The notes under the pieces are model-generated. The model did no database searches. It saw nothing but the letters and a program-made list of their open reading frames with translations, and was not told the DNA's origin. Source: Candidatus Hydrogenedens sp. (GTDB lineage Bacteria > Hydrogenedentota > Hydrogenedentia > Hydrogenedentales > JAEUWI01). From it: 64,000 nucleotides of DNA. Position 1 is the stretch's first letter. Each line of letters begins with the position of its first letter. The position numbers were made by a program, and so were the translations under genes. Shown one piece after another: positions 45,050-53,981 of the stretch. The stretch covers positions 227,673 through 291,672 of the forward strand of contig WGMK01000014.1 of assembly GCA_016125095.1 (NCBI GenBank), in the 5' to 3' direction.

Positions 45050-47134
45050 GTGAATCTGAAGAAATCCTTTCGTCGCGGGGTACTAATCACAACCTTTGCC
45101 GCGACCGGCTTGTTTCCAGTGGCGCACGCCGAGGTAGACACACTGCCAATCAACGCCGGTACGTTCGAGCAGCAATTCCATACGCCGTACACCGGGGCCG
45201 GTGCGTTTCCGCCTGCTGATGCTGCGGCAATCGCCATCACCCCCGAGGGCGTGGTGCAGTCCCGCACCTGGCCGTGGTATCCCAGCCTGGCCGAGCACGT
45301 CGGAGGCCGTGAGGCCGTCCGGTGTGTCGCAGCGCAGGGCGGCGAAGTGGCGGTGGCTGCGGAAAACGGCCTCTATCTGGGCGATGGCGAATCCTGGGCC
45401 TTGGCGCTGCCACGCGAGGGTACGGTCCGCTGGGCGCCGATGGATGTGCGGGCGGTCGTTTACGATACAGAGAGTCGGCTCTGGTTCGCTTGTCCGCAGG
45501 GTGTGGGATACCGCGTCGCCCCGGACGAGTGGAAGCTCTTTACCGGTGCCGATGGCCTGCCCTTCAACGATTTTACCTGCATGGCGGCAGGTCCCGGCGG
45601 GGTGTGGTTCGGCACCACCAACGGCGCGATCCGGTTTCACGATGGAGGCTTTGAGTTCCGGCAAGGCCGCCGATGGCTACTCGACAACCACGTGCGGGCC
45701 ATTGCCGTGGATGATGCGGGGGATGCCTGGATTGCAACCAACGGCGGCGTCTCCCGCATCGGGCACACACCGATGACGCTGGCAAAAAAGGCCGCGCTCT
45801 TCGAGGCAGATATCGAGCGGTGCCACCGCCGCACGTCGTTCGGCTACGTGAATCCGGCGACGCTTTCCACCCCAGGCGACAAGACCACCGCGACGCCGCG
45901 CTATACCGACAACGACGGCTTTAACACCGGGCTGTACCTGGCCGCCATGAGTTTCGCATACGCCGCCACCGGCGACGACACTTACCGCACCAAAGCCCGC
46001 GACGCCTTCCGGGCGCTGGCGTTTCTCAGCGAGGTGACGCAGGGCGGTCCCTATGGCGGCCCAAAGGGACTCATCGCGCGGAACGTGGTTCCCACCACCG
46101 AGCCCGACCCGGGAGCGGTGTATGACGAGGAGTACGACGAGCAGCGAAATCAGCGCGACAAGCTCTGGAAAATCATGAAACGGCGCGTGCCCGTCGATGC
46201 GTCCGGTGAATGGTATTGGAAAGCCGATGCGAGCTCCGACGAGCTGGACGGCCATTTCTTCGGCATGGCGATCTACTACGACTTCGTATGCGATGCGGAA
46301 GAGAAAGGTGCGGTTCGTGAAGTCGTCCGACGCATCATCGACCACCTAGTCGCGCACGAGTACAATCTGGTCGATTACGATAATAGCCCCACGCGCTGGG
46401 GGCATTTCGCTCCGGACGATCTCAACCGGAATCCCGCGTGGCAGGCGGAGCGCGGCCTGAACAGCTACAGTATCCTGACGTATCTGTCCATCGCCCACCA
46501 TGTGCTGAGCGATGCCCGTTACCGAGAGGCCTATCTCCAGCTCGCCTTCGACGAAGGGTACGGCATGAACGGAATGACCCAGCCGAAGGAGCAAACTGGC
46601 CCGCGCGCTCCCGGCCATCAGCCCGACGATAACATGGCCTTTATGAACTACTACCACCTTATCCGCTACGAGACGGACCCGCAACTGCTGAGCATGTATC
46701 AATACGCCATCCGTACGCATTGGCAATACGAGCGGCTCGAGCGGAATGCGTTTACCAACTTCGTCTACGGTGCATGCGCACGCGGCCAGGAACGCACCGA
46801 CCAATGGGGCACGGTTGATCTATCGCCCCCGATGGAGTGCTATACCGATGCGCTCGATACCCTGAAGCGCTATCCGCTCGACCTGGTCGACTGGCCGATG
46901 TCCAACGCGCACCGCATCGACATGATCCCCTTCGCAAGCGAAGGCGATGACCCTCCCACCATGGGAAGCGATCATCGCGGCTATGCCTTTCCCATCGACG
47001 AGCGCCAGGAAATATACTGGGACTGGAACTACTGGCGGCTCAGTTACGAAGGAGACGGAACCACCCTCCGTCCGCCGCACCACTATCTGCTCGCGTATTA
47101 CATGGGGCTCTTCCACGGTTTCATCAGCGGTTGA
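45050..47134 (+). CDS. Secreted beta-propeller plus alpha/alpha-toroid protein
   Basis: A 694-residue exported protein with GTG start, signal peptide 1-27. The first part (about 40-255) has WD-like blades of the two-component-regulator propeller type (VWFGTTNGAIRFHDG; AWIATNGGVSRIG). Only about four or five blades are visible, fewer than a closed ring. From about 260 to 690 a repetitive helical domain follows, with Trp/Tyr/Asp-rich segments (DELDGHFFGMAIYYDFV; HYLLAYYMGL) resembling alpha/alpha-toroid glycosidases and lyases. No family catalytic residues could be assigned. GGGAG lies upstream. A terminator follows. Confidence 0.85.
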   Translation: MNLKKSFRRGVLITTFAATGLFPVAHAEVDTLPINAGTFEQQFHTPYTGAGAFPPADAAAIAITPEGVVQSRTWPWYPSLAEHVGGREAVRCVAAQGGEVAVAAENGLYLGDGESWALALPREGTVRWAPMDVRAVVYDTESRLWFACPQGVGYRVAPDEWKLFTGADGLPFNDFTCMAAGPGGVWFGTTNGAIRFHDGGFEFRQGRRWLLDNHVRAIAVDDAGDAWIATNGGVSRIGHTPMTLAKKAALFEADIERCHRRTSFGYVNPATLSTPGDKTTATPRYTDNDGFNTGLYLAAMSFAYAATGDDTYRTKARDAFRALAFLSEVTQGGPYGGPKGLIARNVVPTTEPDPGAVYDEEYDEQRNQRDKLWKIMKRRVPVDASGEWYWKADASSDELDGHFFGMAIYYDFVCDAEEKGAVREVVRRIIDHLVAHEYNLVDYDNSPTRWGHFAPDDLNRNPAWQAERGLNSYSILTYLSIAHHVLSDARYREAYLQLAFDEGYGMNGMTQPKEQTGPRAPGHQPDDNMAFMNYYHLIRYETDPQLLSMYQYAIRTHWQYERLERNAFTNFVYGACARGQERTDQWGTVDLSPPMECYTDALDTLKRYPLDLVDWPMSNAHRIDMIPFASEGDDPPTMGSDHRGYAFPIDERQEIYWDWNYWRLSYEGDGTTLRPPHHYLLAYYMGLFHGFISG

Positions 47135-47232
47135 GTCGTTATGAATTATTTATATAAACCCGGATTCTCAATACGCCTGAACCCGATTGTCCGCGAGGCG
47201 GCGTCAGCGTAGGAATTCGGGCTGTAATCGGT

Positions 47233-47263
47233 CGCCCCGGGTGCAATAAAGAACGCCGGGGCG
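47233..47263 (+). terminator. Rho-independent-like terminator
   Basis: Eight-bp perfect stem CGCCCCGG/CCGGGGCG with a 15-nt loop, followed by TTTCTG, 98 bp after the stop of the preceding gene. It separates this gene from the giant protein 2 promoter. Confidence 0.75.
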
Positions 47264-47387
47264 TTTCTGTATCCGGATGGCCGAAGAGCCGCCAAGAATG
47301 TCCGGAATTGCGTGCGTATATATTCCGCGCCCGCACGGGAAATACGCCATGATTTTTCGTTGCGGAAGGATTTTCCTAATTTATCAA

Positions 47388-47416
47388 TTGACAGCCAACG
47401 GGGTCCAAGATAGACT
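47388..47416 (+). promoter_or_regulatory. Strong sigma70-type promoter of giant protein 2
   Basis: Perfect TTGACA, ideal 17-bp spacer and TAGACT (4/6), in an AT-rich patch. The expected start of transcription is about 47423, giving a 155-nt leader. Confidence 0.65.
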
Positions 47417-47422
47417 TAGGTC

Positions 47423-47577
47423 AGGATTCTGTTGGGGAGAATCCGCACCGATGGTGCGCCTTCGGCCGCAAGGGCCGGTTGGGCAGTCGGTAGCGCGCTA
47501 TTGTTTAAGACGATGGAACGCACCAAAGGGGGGGAGTCTTTCGCCACCGCTCCTGCTTTTTTGGGGGAGGATCGGCC
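47423..47577 (+). promoter_or_regulatory. Structured 5' leader of giant protein 2
   Basis: Begins with three hairpins in a row: GGATTCT/AGAATCC (47424-47444), GCACC/GGTGC (47445-47457) and CGGCC/GGCCG nested in GCC/GGC (47458-47484). Near the 3' end, CTCC at 47550-47553 can pair either with GGAG at 47533-47536 or with the ribosome-binding GGAG at 47566-47569, next to a T6 run (47557-47562). This would allow a translation on/off switch. It matches no riboswitch class I know. Confidence 0.4.
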
Positions 47578-50500
47578 ATGTTTGTCCGGCGCTTGGGTTG
47601 GTGTGTCGTATTTTTTGCCTGGGTTTTCGCGGCCGCCGCAAGGGCGCAGGAATGCAGCCCGGACACGACGCCGCCCACCATGGTTCTCGTCGGCGCCATC
47701 ACGCAGGTCGTGGAGCTGGACAGCACCTATGTCGATCCGGGTGTGGACGCCTTCGACGCCTGCGATGGCGATGTCGGAGCAAGCGTCGTGCGCACGGGGG
47801 ATATCGACACGAGCACGCCGGGCGTGTATGTGCTGCGCTACGATGTCTCCGACCAGGCCGGCAACGCCGCGCCGCCGATTTTCCGACAGCCTGTCGTTAC
47901 CGCCATCACCTCCGCCCCCTGCACCCCGGTCGTCGAGTGCCCCCCCAATCCCATCGCACCGGGCGGCAATGCCACCTTCACCGTGACCAAGCCCTGCCTT
48001 CAGGGGAATCTCGTCTATCAGCTCATGTTCAACGGTGTCGTCATCCAGACCAGCGATACCGGCAGCTTCACGATCGATCAGGTCGATTGTGACGACGCGG
48101 GCTGGTACACCATCGCCATCTCGAACTCGGTGACAACGATCTACGTGCGCTGCGAGCTGATCATCGAACCCTGCGGCGAGGGCGAGGGGCATTCGGACGG
48201 AGAAGGCGAGGGCGAGGGCTCCGTCGAAGCGCCGCCCTGCGATCTCTTCCCCACGTGCTTCTCGGGGCTGCAATATCCGCTGCCCTCCTCGCCGCCGTAT
48301 GCGGCCAATGCCTCGGGTTTCGTCACGGCGAGTATGAACGTGCAGGAACCGGTGGTACCCCCGACCACCCCGCCCGTGGACGATGTGAACTGGCAGCCGC
48401 TGGGGACCCACAACGAGACGGGCGTGCCCTGGACCGCGACCGTGCTGGGCCAGATTTTCGGCATCGCGCTGGACAACGCCACGCCGCCGAACCGGTACGT
48501 AACGGCGACCAGCGTCTACGGCGACTTCCCGGCTGGGCCGGGGGGCTACGGCGCCGTGTACCGGATCGACGGCGTCACGGGAAACGTGTGTGTACTTGCG
48601 ACGCTGCCCAACGCCGGCCCGGCACTGGGTAACGTCTGCTACGACGAGGTGAACAGCCAGCTTTTCGTGACGAACCACGAGGATGGCCTTATCTATCGCA
48701 TACCAATCGACAACAGCTGCACGCCCTCCGGCACGATCACGACCTTTGATCATGGCGTCGCAGGGCGCGTCGCGGCCGGCTTTGCCGCCATCCCCGATGC
48801 CGCCACGCTGAATACCTATACCGCCTTGGGGCGCCGTGTCTGGGGCGTCGAGAACTTCGCCGGTCGCCTTTTCTACAGCGTCTGGTGGGAGAACGACGGC
48901 CGCTTCAACCCCAGCGAAGCCAACGAAATCTGGTCCGTGGCGCTGGACGGTTCCGGCGCGCCGATAGCGGCCACCACGCAGCGCGAGCTGCAGATGCCGC
49001 CGCGGGGCGGGGGCTCCAACCCGGTCTCGGATATCAACTTCAGCGCGTCGGGGGCGATGTTTGTTTCCGAGCGCACGATGACCACGGGCACCCACCCGGC
49101 GTACATGGGCGAGACGGGCGACCGCGGCCTGCTGCACCTCGGGCTGCGTCCCGCCCACACGGCGCGGCTCATGAAATTCAATGGGCCGGTCGGCGGTCCG
49201 TGGATCACGAACAACGAGTTCCGCGTGGGTTCCTTTGGTTCCGGCGAGAACAGTTCGGGCGGCGCGGTTATCGATTGCCAGGAGCGTCCCTGGGCCACGG
49301 GCGACGCCCTTCACTTCGGCTCGTCCACCGGGCATACCGACGTGCTCTACGGCGTGCATCGTATCGACGCGCCCGGCAACGCGCTTGATGTGCCCTTTAC
49401 CCTGAACGGAGTGGTCATCGGCTTTGGCAGCGGCCCCGGCGGTTTCGCGAAAACCGAGATTGGCGATGTCGAGCTGTGGTGCCCCGGCTGCTCGGGCAGC
49501 GGGGTGGAGGGTGAAGGCGCTGCCGATGGCGAGGGTTCATCCGGGCCCTGCGAAAAGATCTCGACCAGTGTATGCCTCGCCGGTATCAAGGATCAGTTCA
49601 GCCTGAACAACGGCCCGGAGACCACCACGCCGAGCAACGCACTGCTCGCCGCGGTGACGTGCCAGATAGGCCCGCTGACGCTGTTCGATGTCATCCCCGA
49701 CGCCCAGTGCTTCGTGCACACCTTCACCGATTGCTGTCTCGACGATTGCGAGATCATCGGCGCGACCCTCGAGATCGGACTCAAGGCAGCATCGATAGGC
49801 ATTCCCAGCTCGGACGACACGATATCGCTCGGCACGGGCGGCGTCTCGCAGTGGAGTCTGCCGCTGGCCAACGTCTCGGCCAGCGGGACGTATCAGTCTG
49901 GCAACTGGAATCCGGGCGATATGAAAATCGTCACGCTCGATCTGGCCTCGCTGCCGCTGGATGCGAACCCGGTCAACAATACCAGCGTGTTGAGCGCGCT
50001 GTGCGACCTGGATGTACTCATCGAGGACGTGACCCAGGTGGATTACATGCGCCTGAGCATCACCCGCTGCTGCGACGTGCAGACCGGCGACGGCGAGGGA
50101 CAGCCGGAAGGACATCCGGACGGCGAAGGAACGACGGACGGACAGCGCGAAGGCGAAGGCCACGCCGACGGCGAGGGCGCGACCGATGGCCAGCGCGAAG
50201 GCGAAGGCCAGATAGAGGGACAGCCGGACGGCCAGGCCGATGGCGAGGGAAGCCGCGATGGCGAGGGAAGCGTAGAAGGGGTGGAAGAAGGAGGCGAAGA
50301 GGGCGAAGACCCGACCGGCCCGTGTGCGAACAGTGTTTCCTGGCCCCAGAATCAGGCCTGGGAGAACGGATACCTGTTCAACGTGGACATTGTGGGACAG
50401 GGCGACGACAAGTGCATCCAGCTGGCCAAGGCCGAGGAAACCGTGGCGTGGCCTTACATCGCAATCGCCAATTCGGGGCGCGATACCATCACCCGCGTCG

Positions 50501-53500
50501 ATGTCAACACCGGCAACGCCGTAGGCGAATATAAGAGCCGGCCTGACGGCAAGGACGGGAATCCTTCGCGCACGACCGTCGATGCCTTCGGCAACGTGTG
50601 GTTCGGCAATCGCAACGAAGGCATTGCCGACGGCAAAGGCTCTGTCACGCGCGTCGGGCTTGTCGTCGGAGGCACCCGCGTGGATGCTGCATCGAACCCG
50701 GATCCCAACGGCGACTACGTGCTGAACCCCTCGTACTGTACCTGCGAAGATCGCGACTTCGACGGTCTGATCAAGACCTCCAAGGGCTACCCGTGGGTCA
50801 ACGGCGTGAGCGACTACACGCCGACCTACCTGCCCTGGCAGAACACCGGCGGCGTAGACAGCAACGGCGGGGTATCGACCGCCGAGGACGAATGCATCAC
50901 GGCGTACGTGCGCGTCGCCGGCACCAATGTGCGTTTCGTCGCCGTGGATCCCTTCAACAACATCTGGACGGGCGGTCTCGGAAACCGGCAGTTCCAGAAG
51001 ATCACGAATGCCACCGCCGCCGTCGTTCCTGCGTCGGTCTTTAACAGCCTCTGCGGCGGCTACGGCGGCCTGGTGGATGGCAACAACGTGATCTGGTCAG
51101 CCTACTGGTCCGGCTACGGCGATGGCTTCATGCGCTACGATGTGCCCTTCACCTCATCGCCCCTGACCTGTGTCAGCGGTGTGCTGAATTACGGCGTCGC
51201 GATCGATCCCGACACCTGCAACATCTGGACCACCTCGGCCACCTTCGACAACATCGCTCGCGTGGTCAGTCCGAGCGGCACCCTGCTGAGCGCCACGTAC
51301 AACCACCACGGCAGCGCGACGCCGGGAATCGTTGCTCGCGGCATCGTCATCGACAAGGGCGTGGCGTGGGTCGCACACAGCGGCAGCAATACCGTGGGCC
51401 GGTTGACCACCTCGGGCGTGCACCAGGGCAATGTAGTCGTGGGTTCGGGTCCCACTGGCGTGGCCGTGGATACCAACGGCAAAATCTGGTCGGCCAACCT
51501 CGGCACGAACAACGCGTCCCGAATCGACCCCACCGCCATTCCCGGCACGGTGGATCTCACTGTGGACCTTGGCCCGGGCTCGGCGCCCTACAACTACAGC
51601 GACATGACCGGCACCGTGCTGCTCAAGGCCGTGGCGCCGCAAGGCAGCTGGACCAATATCTACGATGGCGGCGTGCTGGGCTGCGTGTGGAGCCCGATAT
51701 CCTGGGTCGCCTACCAGGATCCCGGCACGACGGTGGTGGTGCAGGTGCGCGCCAGCGACTCGCCCACGCCTTCCGGCCCCTGGACGGTCGTGCAGAATAA
51801 CGTGCCGTTCAGCGGGGTGGTAGGACGCTACCTGCAGATTCAGATCATCATGATCCGCCCGGCCGGGAACAAGGCGGACTGCAAGCCCAGCGAGGCCAAT
51901 GTAAAGGTCTGCAATCTCAAAATCTGCAAGGACTCCGGCTGCATGGCCGTGACGAGCATCGAGAAGGACTGCAACCCGCTTACCGGCGATATCACGACCG
52001 ATATCACGGTAACCAACCTTTCCGGCGTGACCGCATCGAGTATCCTCATCACGCCGCAAACGCCGAATGTGACGATCACGCCGTCCCCGATCGGGACCAA
52101 CCTGCCCAACGGCGCGACGCAAACCTACACGGTGACCGTCAGCGGGGCAGTGCCGGGAACATCCACCTGCTTCACGGTGACCTTGCTGAACAAGCAGGGG
52201 CAGGTCTGCTGCTCCAAGACTTTCTGCACCCGGTTCGACTGCGCGGCCTGTCTCGAATTCCTGCAGGAGAAGGTGGTCTGCGATCCGGATAACCCCGGCG
52301 GCTTCCTGTATACCTTCCAAATCAAAAACCGCACGGCGGACACCCTGCAGCACCTCTATCTGACGGCTCCCGCGGGCTCCAGTATCTCGCCGACGTATAT
52401 CCCGCTGACGCCGCCGCTGGCTCCATCCCAGGTGTCCGCGCCGATTACCGTATCGATTGCCAGCAGTCTCGCTGCCGGAGCGCAGTTGTGCTTCGAGTTC
52501 AGTGCGCACGACAAGGAACTGAACCGCTGCTGCTATGGCACGCACTGCATAACGCTGCCCGACTGCGGCCAAGGCGGAGAAGGCGAGGGGCACGCCGATG
52601 GCGAAGGCGGCGTGGAAGCCGAAGGACCCTGCAAGACCGACATCGATTGCGATGACGGCAATCCCTGCACGGCGGATTTCTGCGATCCGGCCACCGGCGA
52701 CTGCACGCACGAGGTCGTCGCAGGGTGCGAAGGCGAGCACGATGGCGAGGGCTGTATCGACCAGCGCGAGGAAACCTGCGACGCGGGTATCTTCGACCAG
52801 TTCGCCGACACCGGCGTAGAGGTATCGTCTCCGAGCGCGGCCTTGCTGGCGGCCGTGGATTGTCCCGGGGGCCCGCTCACGAACTTCGACCAGGGCGCCC
52901 TGCGGCAGTGCTTCGTGCATACCTTCGGCAAGTGCTGCATGAACAACTGCAAGGTGCTCGAAGCCCGTCTCGTTATCGCCCTGCGCGCCAACCCGCTAGG
53001 CACGGCGTTCGTCACGAGCGACGACCGCATTCAGCTGGGCAGCAACGGACTGGTCTACTGGTCCCTGCCCATCGCAAACCTTACCGCGTCGGGGCAATGG
53101 ACCACGGGATCGTGGAACCCCGGCAATACGACCACGATCACGCTCGATCTCATGAACCTGCCCACCAGCGCGAACCCCGCGCAGAACATCGACATTACGG
53201 GCCAATTCGCTAAGTGCGAATTGGATGTGATGGTCAAGGACTACACGGCCGTAGACTATATGCGGTTCGAACTGGTGAAGTGCTGCGACGGAAGTTCGAC
53301 CGGAAACGAAGGCGCCATTGATGGCGAAGGCCAGAGCGAGGGACAGCCGGTGCCCTGCGACACCGTGATTTCCTGCCCCAACCAGGTGCTTCAGGCCGGC
53401 AGCGTTCTGACCCTGTGCCTCTCCAACGAAGGCGACTGCGTCGGCAGCAACCGGGTGTACCGCTGGTACCGGAATGGGGCCCTCGTAGCCACCACGGCAG

Positions 53501-53916
53501 GTCCCTGCCTGACGATTTCACCGGTGACGTGCGCCATGGCTGGCGTCTACACCGTGCAATTGTCGGGAAGCAGCGGCACCTACAACACTCCCGAGTGCAA
53601 GATTAAGGTTTCGCCCTGTCCGCATGCCGGCGATACCAACGGCGACGGAACCATTGAACTACACGAAGCGCTTCGCATCATCCAGCTCTTCAATTCCGAG
53701 GGGCTGCGGTGCAGCGAGAATTCCGAAGACGGATTCGCACCGGGTCCCGGCAAGACCAACTGCCTGCCGCATGCCAGCGACTACAATCCGCAGGATTGGA
53801 AACTGCAGTTGAGCGAACTGCTGCGCCTGATTCAGCTCTACGGCCAGGGCAGTTTTTATCCCTGCCCCGATGCGATACCGCCCACCGAAGACGGCTACTG
53901 TCTGGGAACCCCGTAA
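47578..53916 (+). CDS. Giant secreted multidomain protein 2 with dockerin-like C-terminus
   Basis: A 2112-residue exported protein, signal peptide 1-23. Order: DUF5011-type Ig domain (about 27-105); Ig-like domain (110-200); EGEG linker; beta-propeller (about 225-635); linker; Cys-rich module A (about 660-830); long DGEG/GEGQ linker (834-914); a second propeller of virginiamycin-lyase-like type (about 925-1320); a beta domain; DUF11-like region (about 1450-1660); an EGF-like Cys segment (DIDCDDGNPCTADFC); Cys-rich module B (about 1730-1902); Ig-like domain; and duplicated four-Cys domain (about 2014-2112) with a canonical EF-hand loop, DTNGDGTIELHE. It ends like giant protein 1. GGGGGAGGA precedes ATG 47578. 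Probable role: surface-bound binding scaffold. Confidence 0.92.
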   Translation: MFVRRLGWCVVFFAWVFAAAARAQECSPDTTPPTMVLVGAITQVVELDSTYVDPGVDAFDACDGDVGASVVRTGDIDTSTPGVYVLRYDVSDQAGNAAPPIFRQPVVTAITSAPCTPVVECPPNPIAPGGNATFTVTKPCLQGNLVYQLMFNGVVIQTSDTGSFTIDQVDCDDAGWYTIAISNSVTTIYVRCELIIEPCGEGEGHSDGEGEGEGSVEAPPCDLFPTCFSGLQYPLPSSPPYAANASGFVTASMNVQEPVVPPTTPPVDDVNWQPLGTHNETGVPWTATVLGQIFGIALDNATPPNRYVTATSVYGDFPAGPGGYGAVYRIDGVTGNVCVLATLPNAGPALGNVCYDEVNSQLFVTNHEDGLIYRIPIDNSCTPSGTITTFDHGVAGRVAAGFAAIPDAATLNTYTALGRRVWGVENFAGRLFYSVWWENDGRFNPSEANEIWSVALDGSGAPIAATTQRELQMPPRGGGSNPVSDINFSASGAMFVSERTMTTGTHPAYMGETGDRGLLHLGLRPAHTARLMKFNGPVGGPWITNNEFRVGSFGSGENSSGGAVIDCQERPWATGDALHFGSSTGHTDVLYGVHRIDAPGNALDVPFTLNGVVIGFGSGPGGFAKTEIGDVELWCPGCSGSGVEGEGAADGEGSSGPCEKISTSVCLAGIKDQFSLNNGPETTTPSNALLAAVTCQIGPLTLFDVIPDAQCFVHTFTDCCLDDCEIIGATLEIGLKAASIGIPSSDDTISLGTGGVSQWSLPLANVSASGTYQSGNWNPGDMKIVTLDLASLPLDANPVNNTSVLSALCDLDVLIEDVTQVDYMRLSITRCCDVQTGDGEGQPEGHPDGEGTTDGQREGEGHADGEGATDGQREGEGQIEGQPDGQADGEGSRDGEGSVEGVEEGGEEGEDPTGPCANSVSWPQNQAWENGYLFNVDIVGQGDDKCIQLAKAEETVAWPYIAIANSGRDTITRVDVNTGNAVGEYKSRPDGKDGNPSRTTVDAFGNVWFGNRNEGIADGKGSVTRVGLVVGGTRVDAASNPDPNGDYVLNPSYCTCEDRDFDGLIKTSKGYPWVNGVSDYTPTYLPWQNTGGVDSNGGVSTAEDECITAYVRVAGTNVRFVAVDPFNNIWTGGLGNRQFQKITNATAAVVPASVFNSLCGGYGGLVDGNNVIWSAYWSGYGDGFMRYDVPFTSSPLTCVSGVLNYGVAIDPDTCNIWTTSATFDNIARVVSPSGTLLSATYNHHGSATPGIVARGIVIDKGVAWVAHSGSNTVGRLTTSGVHQGNVVVGSGPTGVAVDTNGKIWSANLGTNNASRIDPTAIPGTVDLTVDLGPGSAPYNYSDMTGTVLLKAVAPQGSWTNIYDGGVLGCVWSPISWVAYQDPGTTVVVQVRASDSPTPSGPWTVVQNNVPFSGVVGRYLQIQIIMIRPAGNKADCKPSEANVKVCNLKICKDSGCMAVTSIEKDCNPLTGDITTDITVTNLSGVTASSILITPQTPNVTITPSPIGTNLPNGATQTYTVTVSGAVPGTSTCFTVTLLNKQGQVCCSKTFCTRFDCAACLEFLQEKVVCDPDNPGGFLYTFQIKNRTADTLQHLYLTAPAGSSISPTYIPLTPPLAPSQVSAPITVSIASSLAAGAQLCFEFSAHDKELNRCCYGTHCITLPDCGQGGEGEGHADGEGGVEAEGPCKTDIDCDDGNPCTADFCDPATGDCTHEVVAGCEGEHDGEGCIDQREETCDAGIFDQFADTGVEVSSPSAALLAAVDCPGGPLTNFDQGALRQCFVHTFGKCCMNNCKVLEARLVIALRANPLGTAFVTSDDRIQLGSNGLVYWSLPIANLTASGQWTTGSWNPGNTTTITLDLMNLPTSANPAQNIDITGQFAKCELDVMVKDYTAVDYMRFELVKCCDGSSTGNEGAIDGEGQSEGQPVPCDTVISCPNQVLQAGSVLTLCLSNEGDCVGSNRVYRWYRNGALVATTAGPCLTISPVTCAMAGVYTVQLSGSSGTYNTPECKIKVSPCPHAGDTNGDGTIELHEALRIIQLFNSEGLRCSENSEDGFAPGPGKTNCLPHASDYNPQDWKLQLSELLRLIQLYGQGSFYPCPDAIPPTEDGYCLGTP

Positions 53917-53942
53917 GCGGCACGCAGGCACAATGAAATACG

Positions 53943-53979
53943 GAAGCGCCGTGAACGCCGCCCGCGTTCGCGGCGCTTC
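53943..53979. terminator. Bidirectional terminator hairpin
   Basis: Nine-bp perfect stem GAAGCGCCG/CGGCGCTTC with a 19-nt loop, followed on + by GTTTAA. It lies between the convergent ends of giant protein 2 and the DUF1501 gene. Confidence 0.65.
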
Positions 53980-53981
53980 GT

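Noticed and set aside
47423..47577. c-di-GMP or cobalamin riboswitch
   Set aside because: None of the conserved boxes or tetraloop-receptor elements are present, so it is described as an unclassified leader.
51154..52920. 588-codon minus-strand open frame within giant protein 2
   Set aside because: Antisense to the repetitive secreted protein; His/Arg-rich and without ribosome site.
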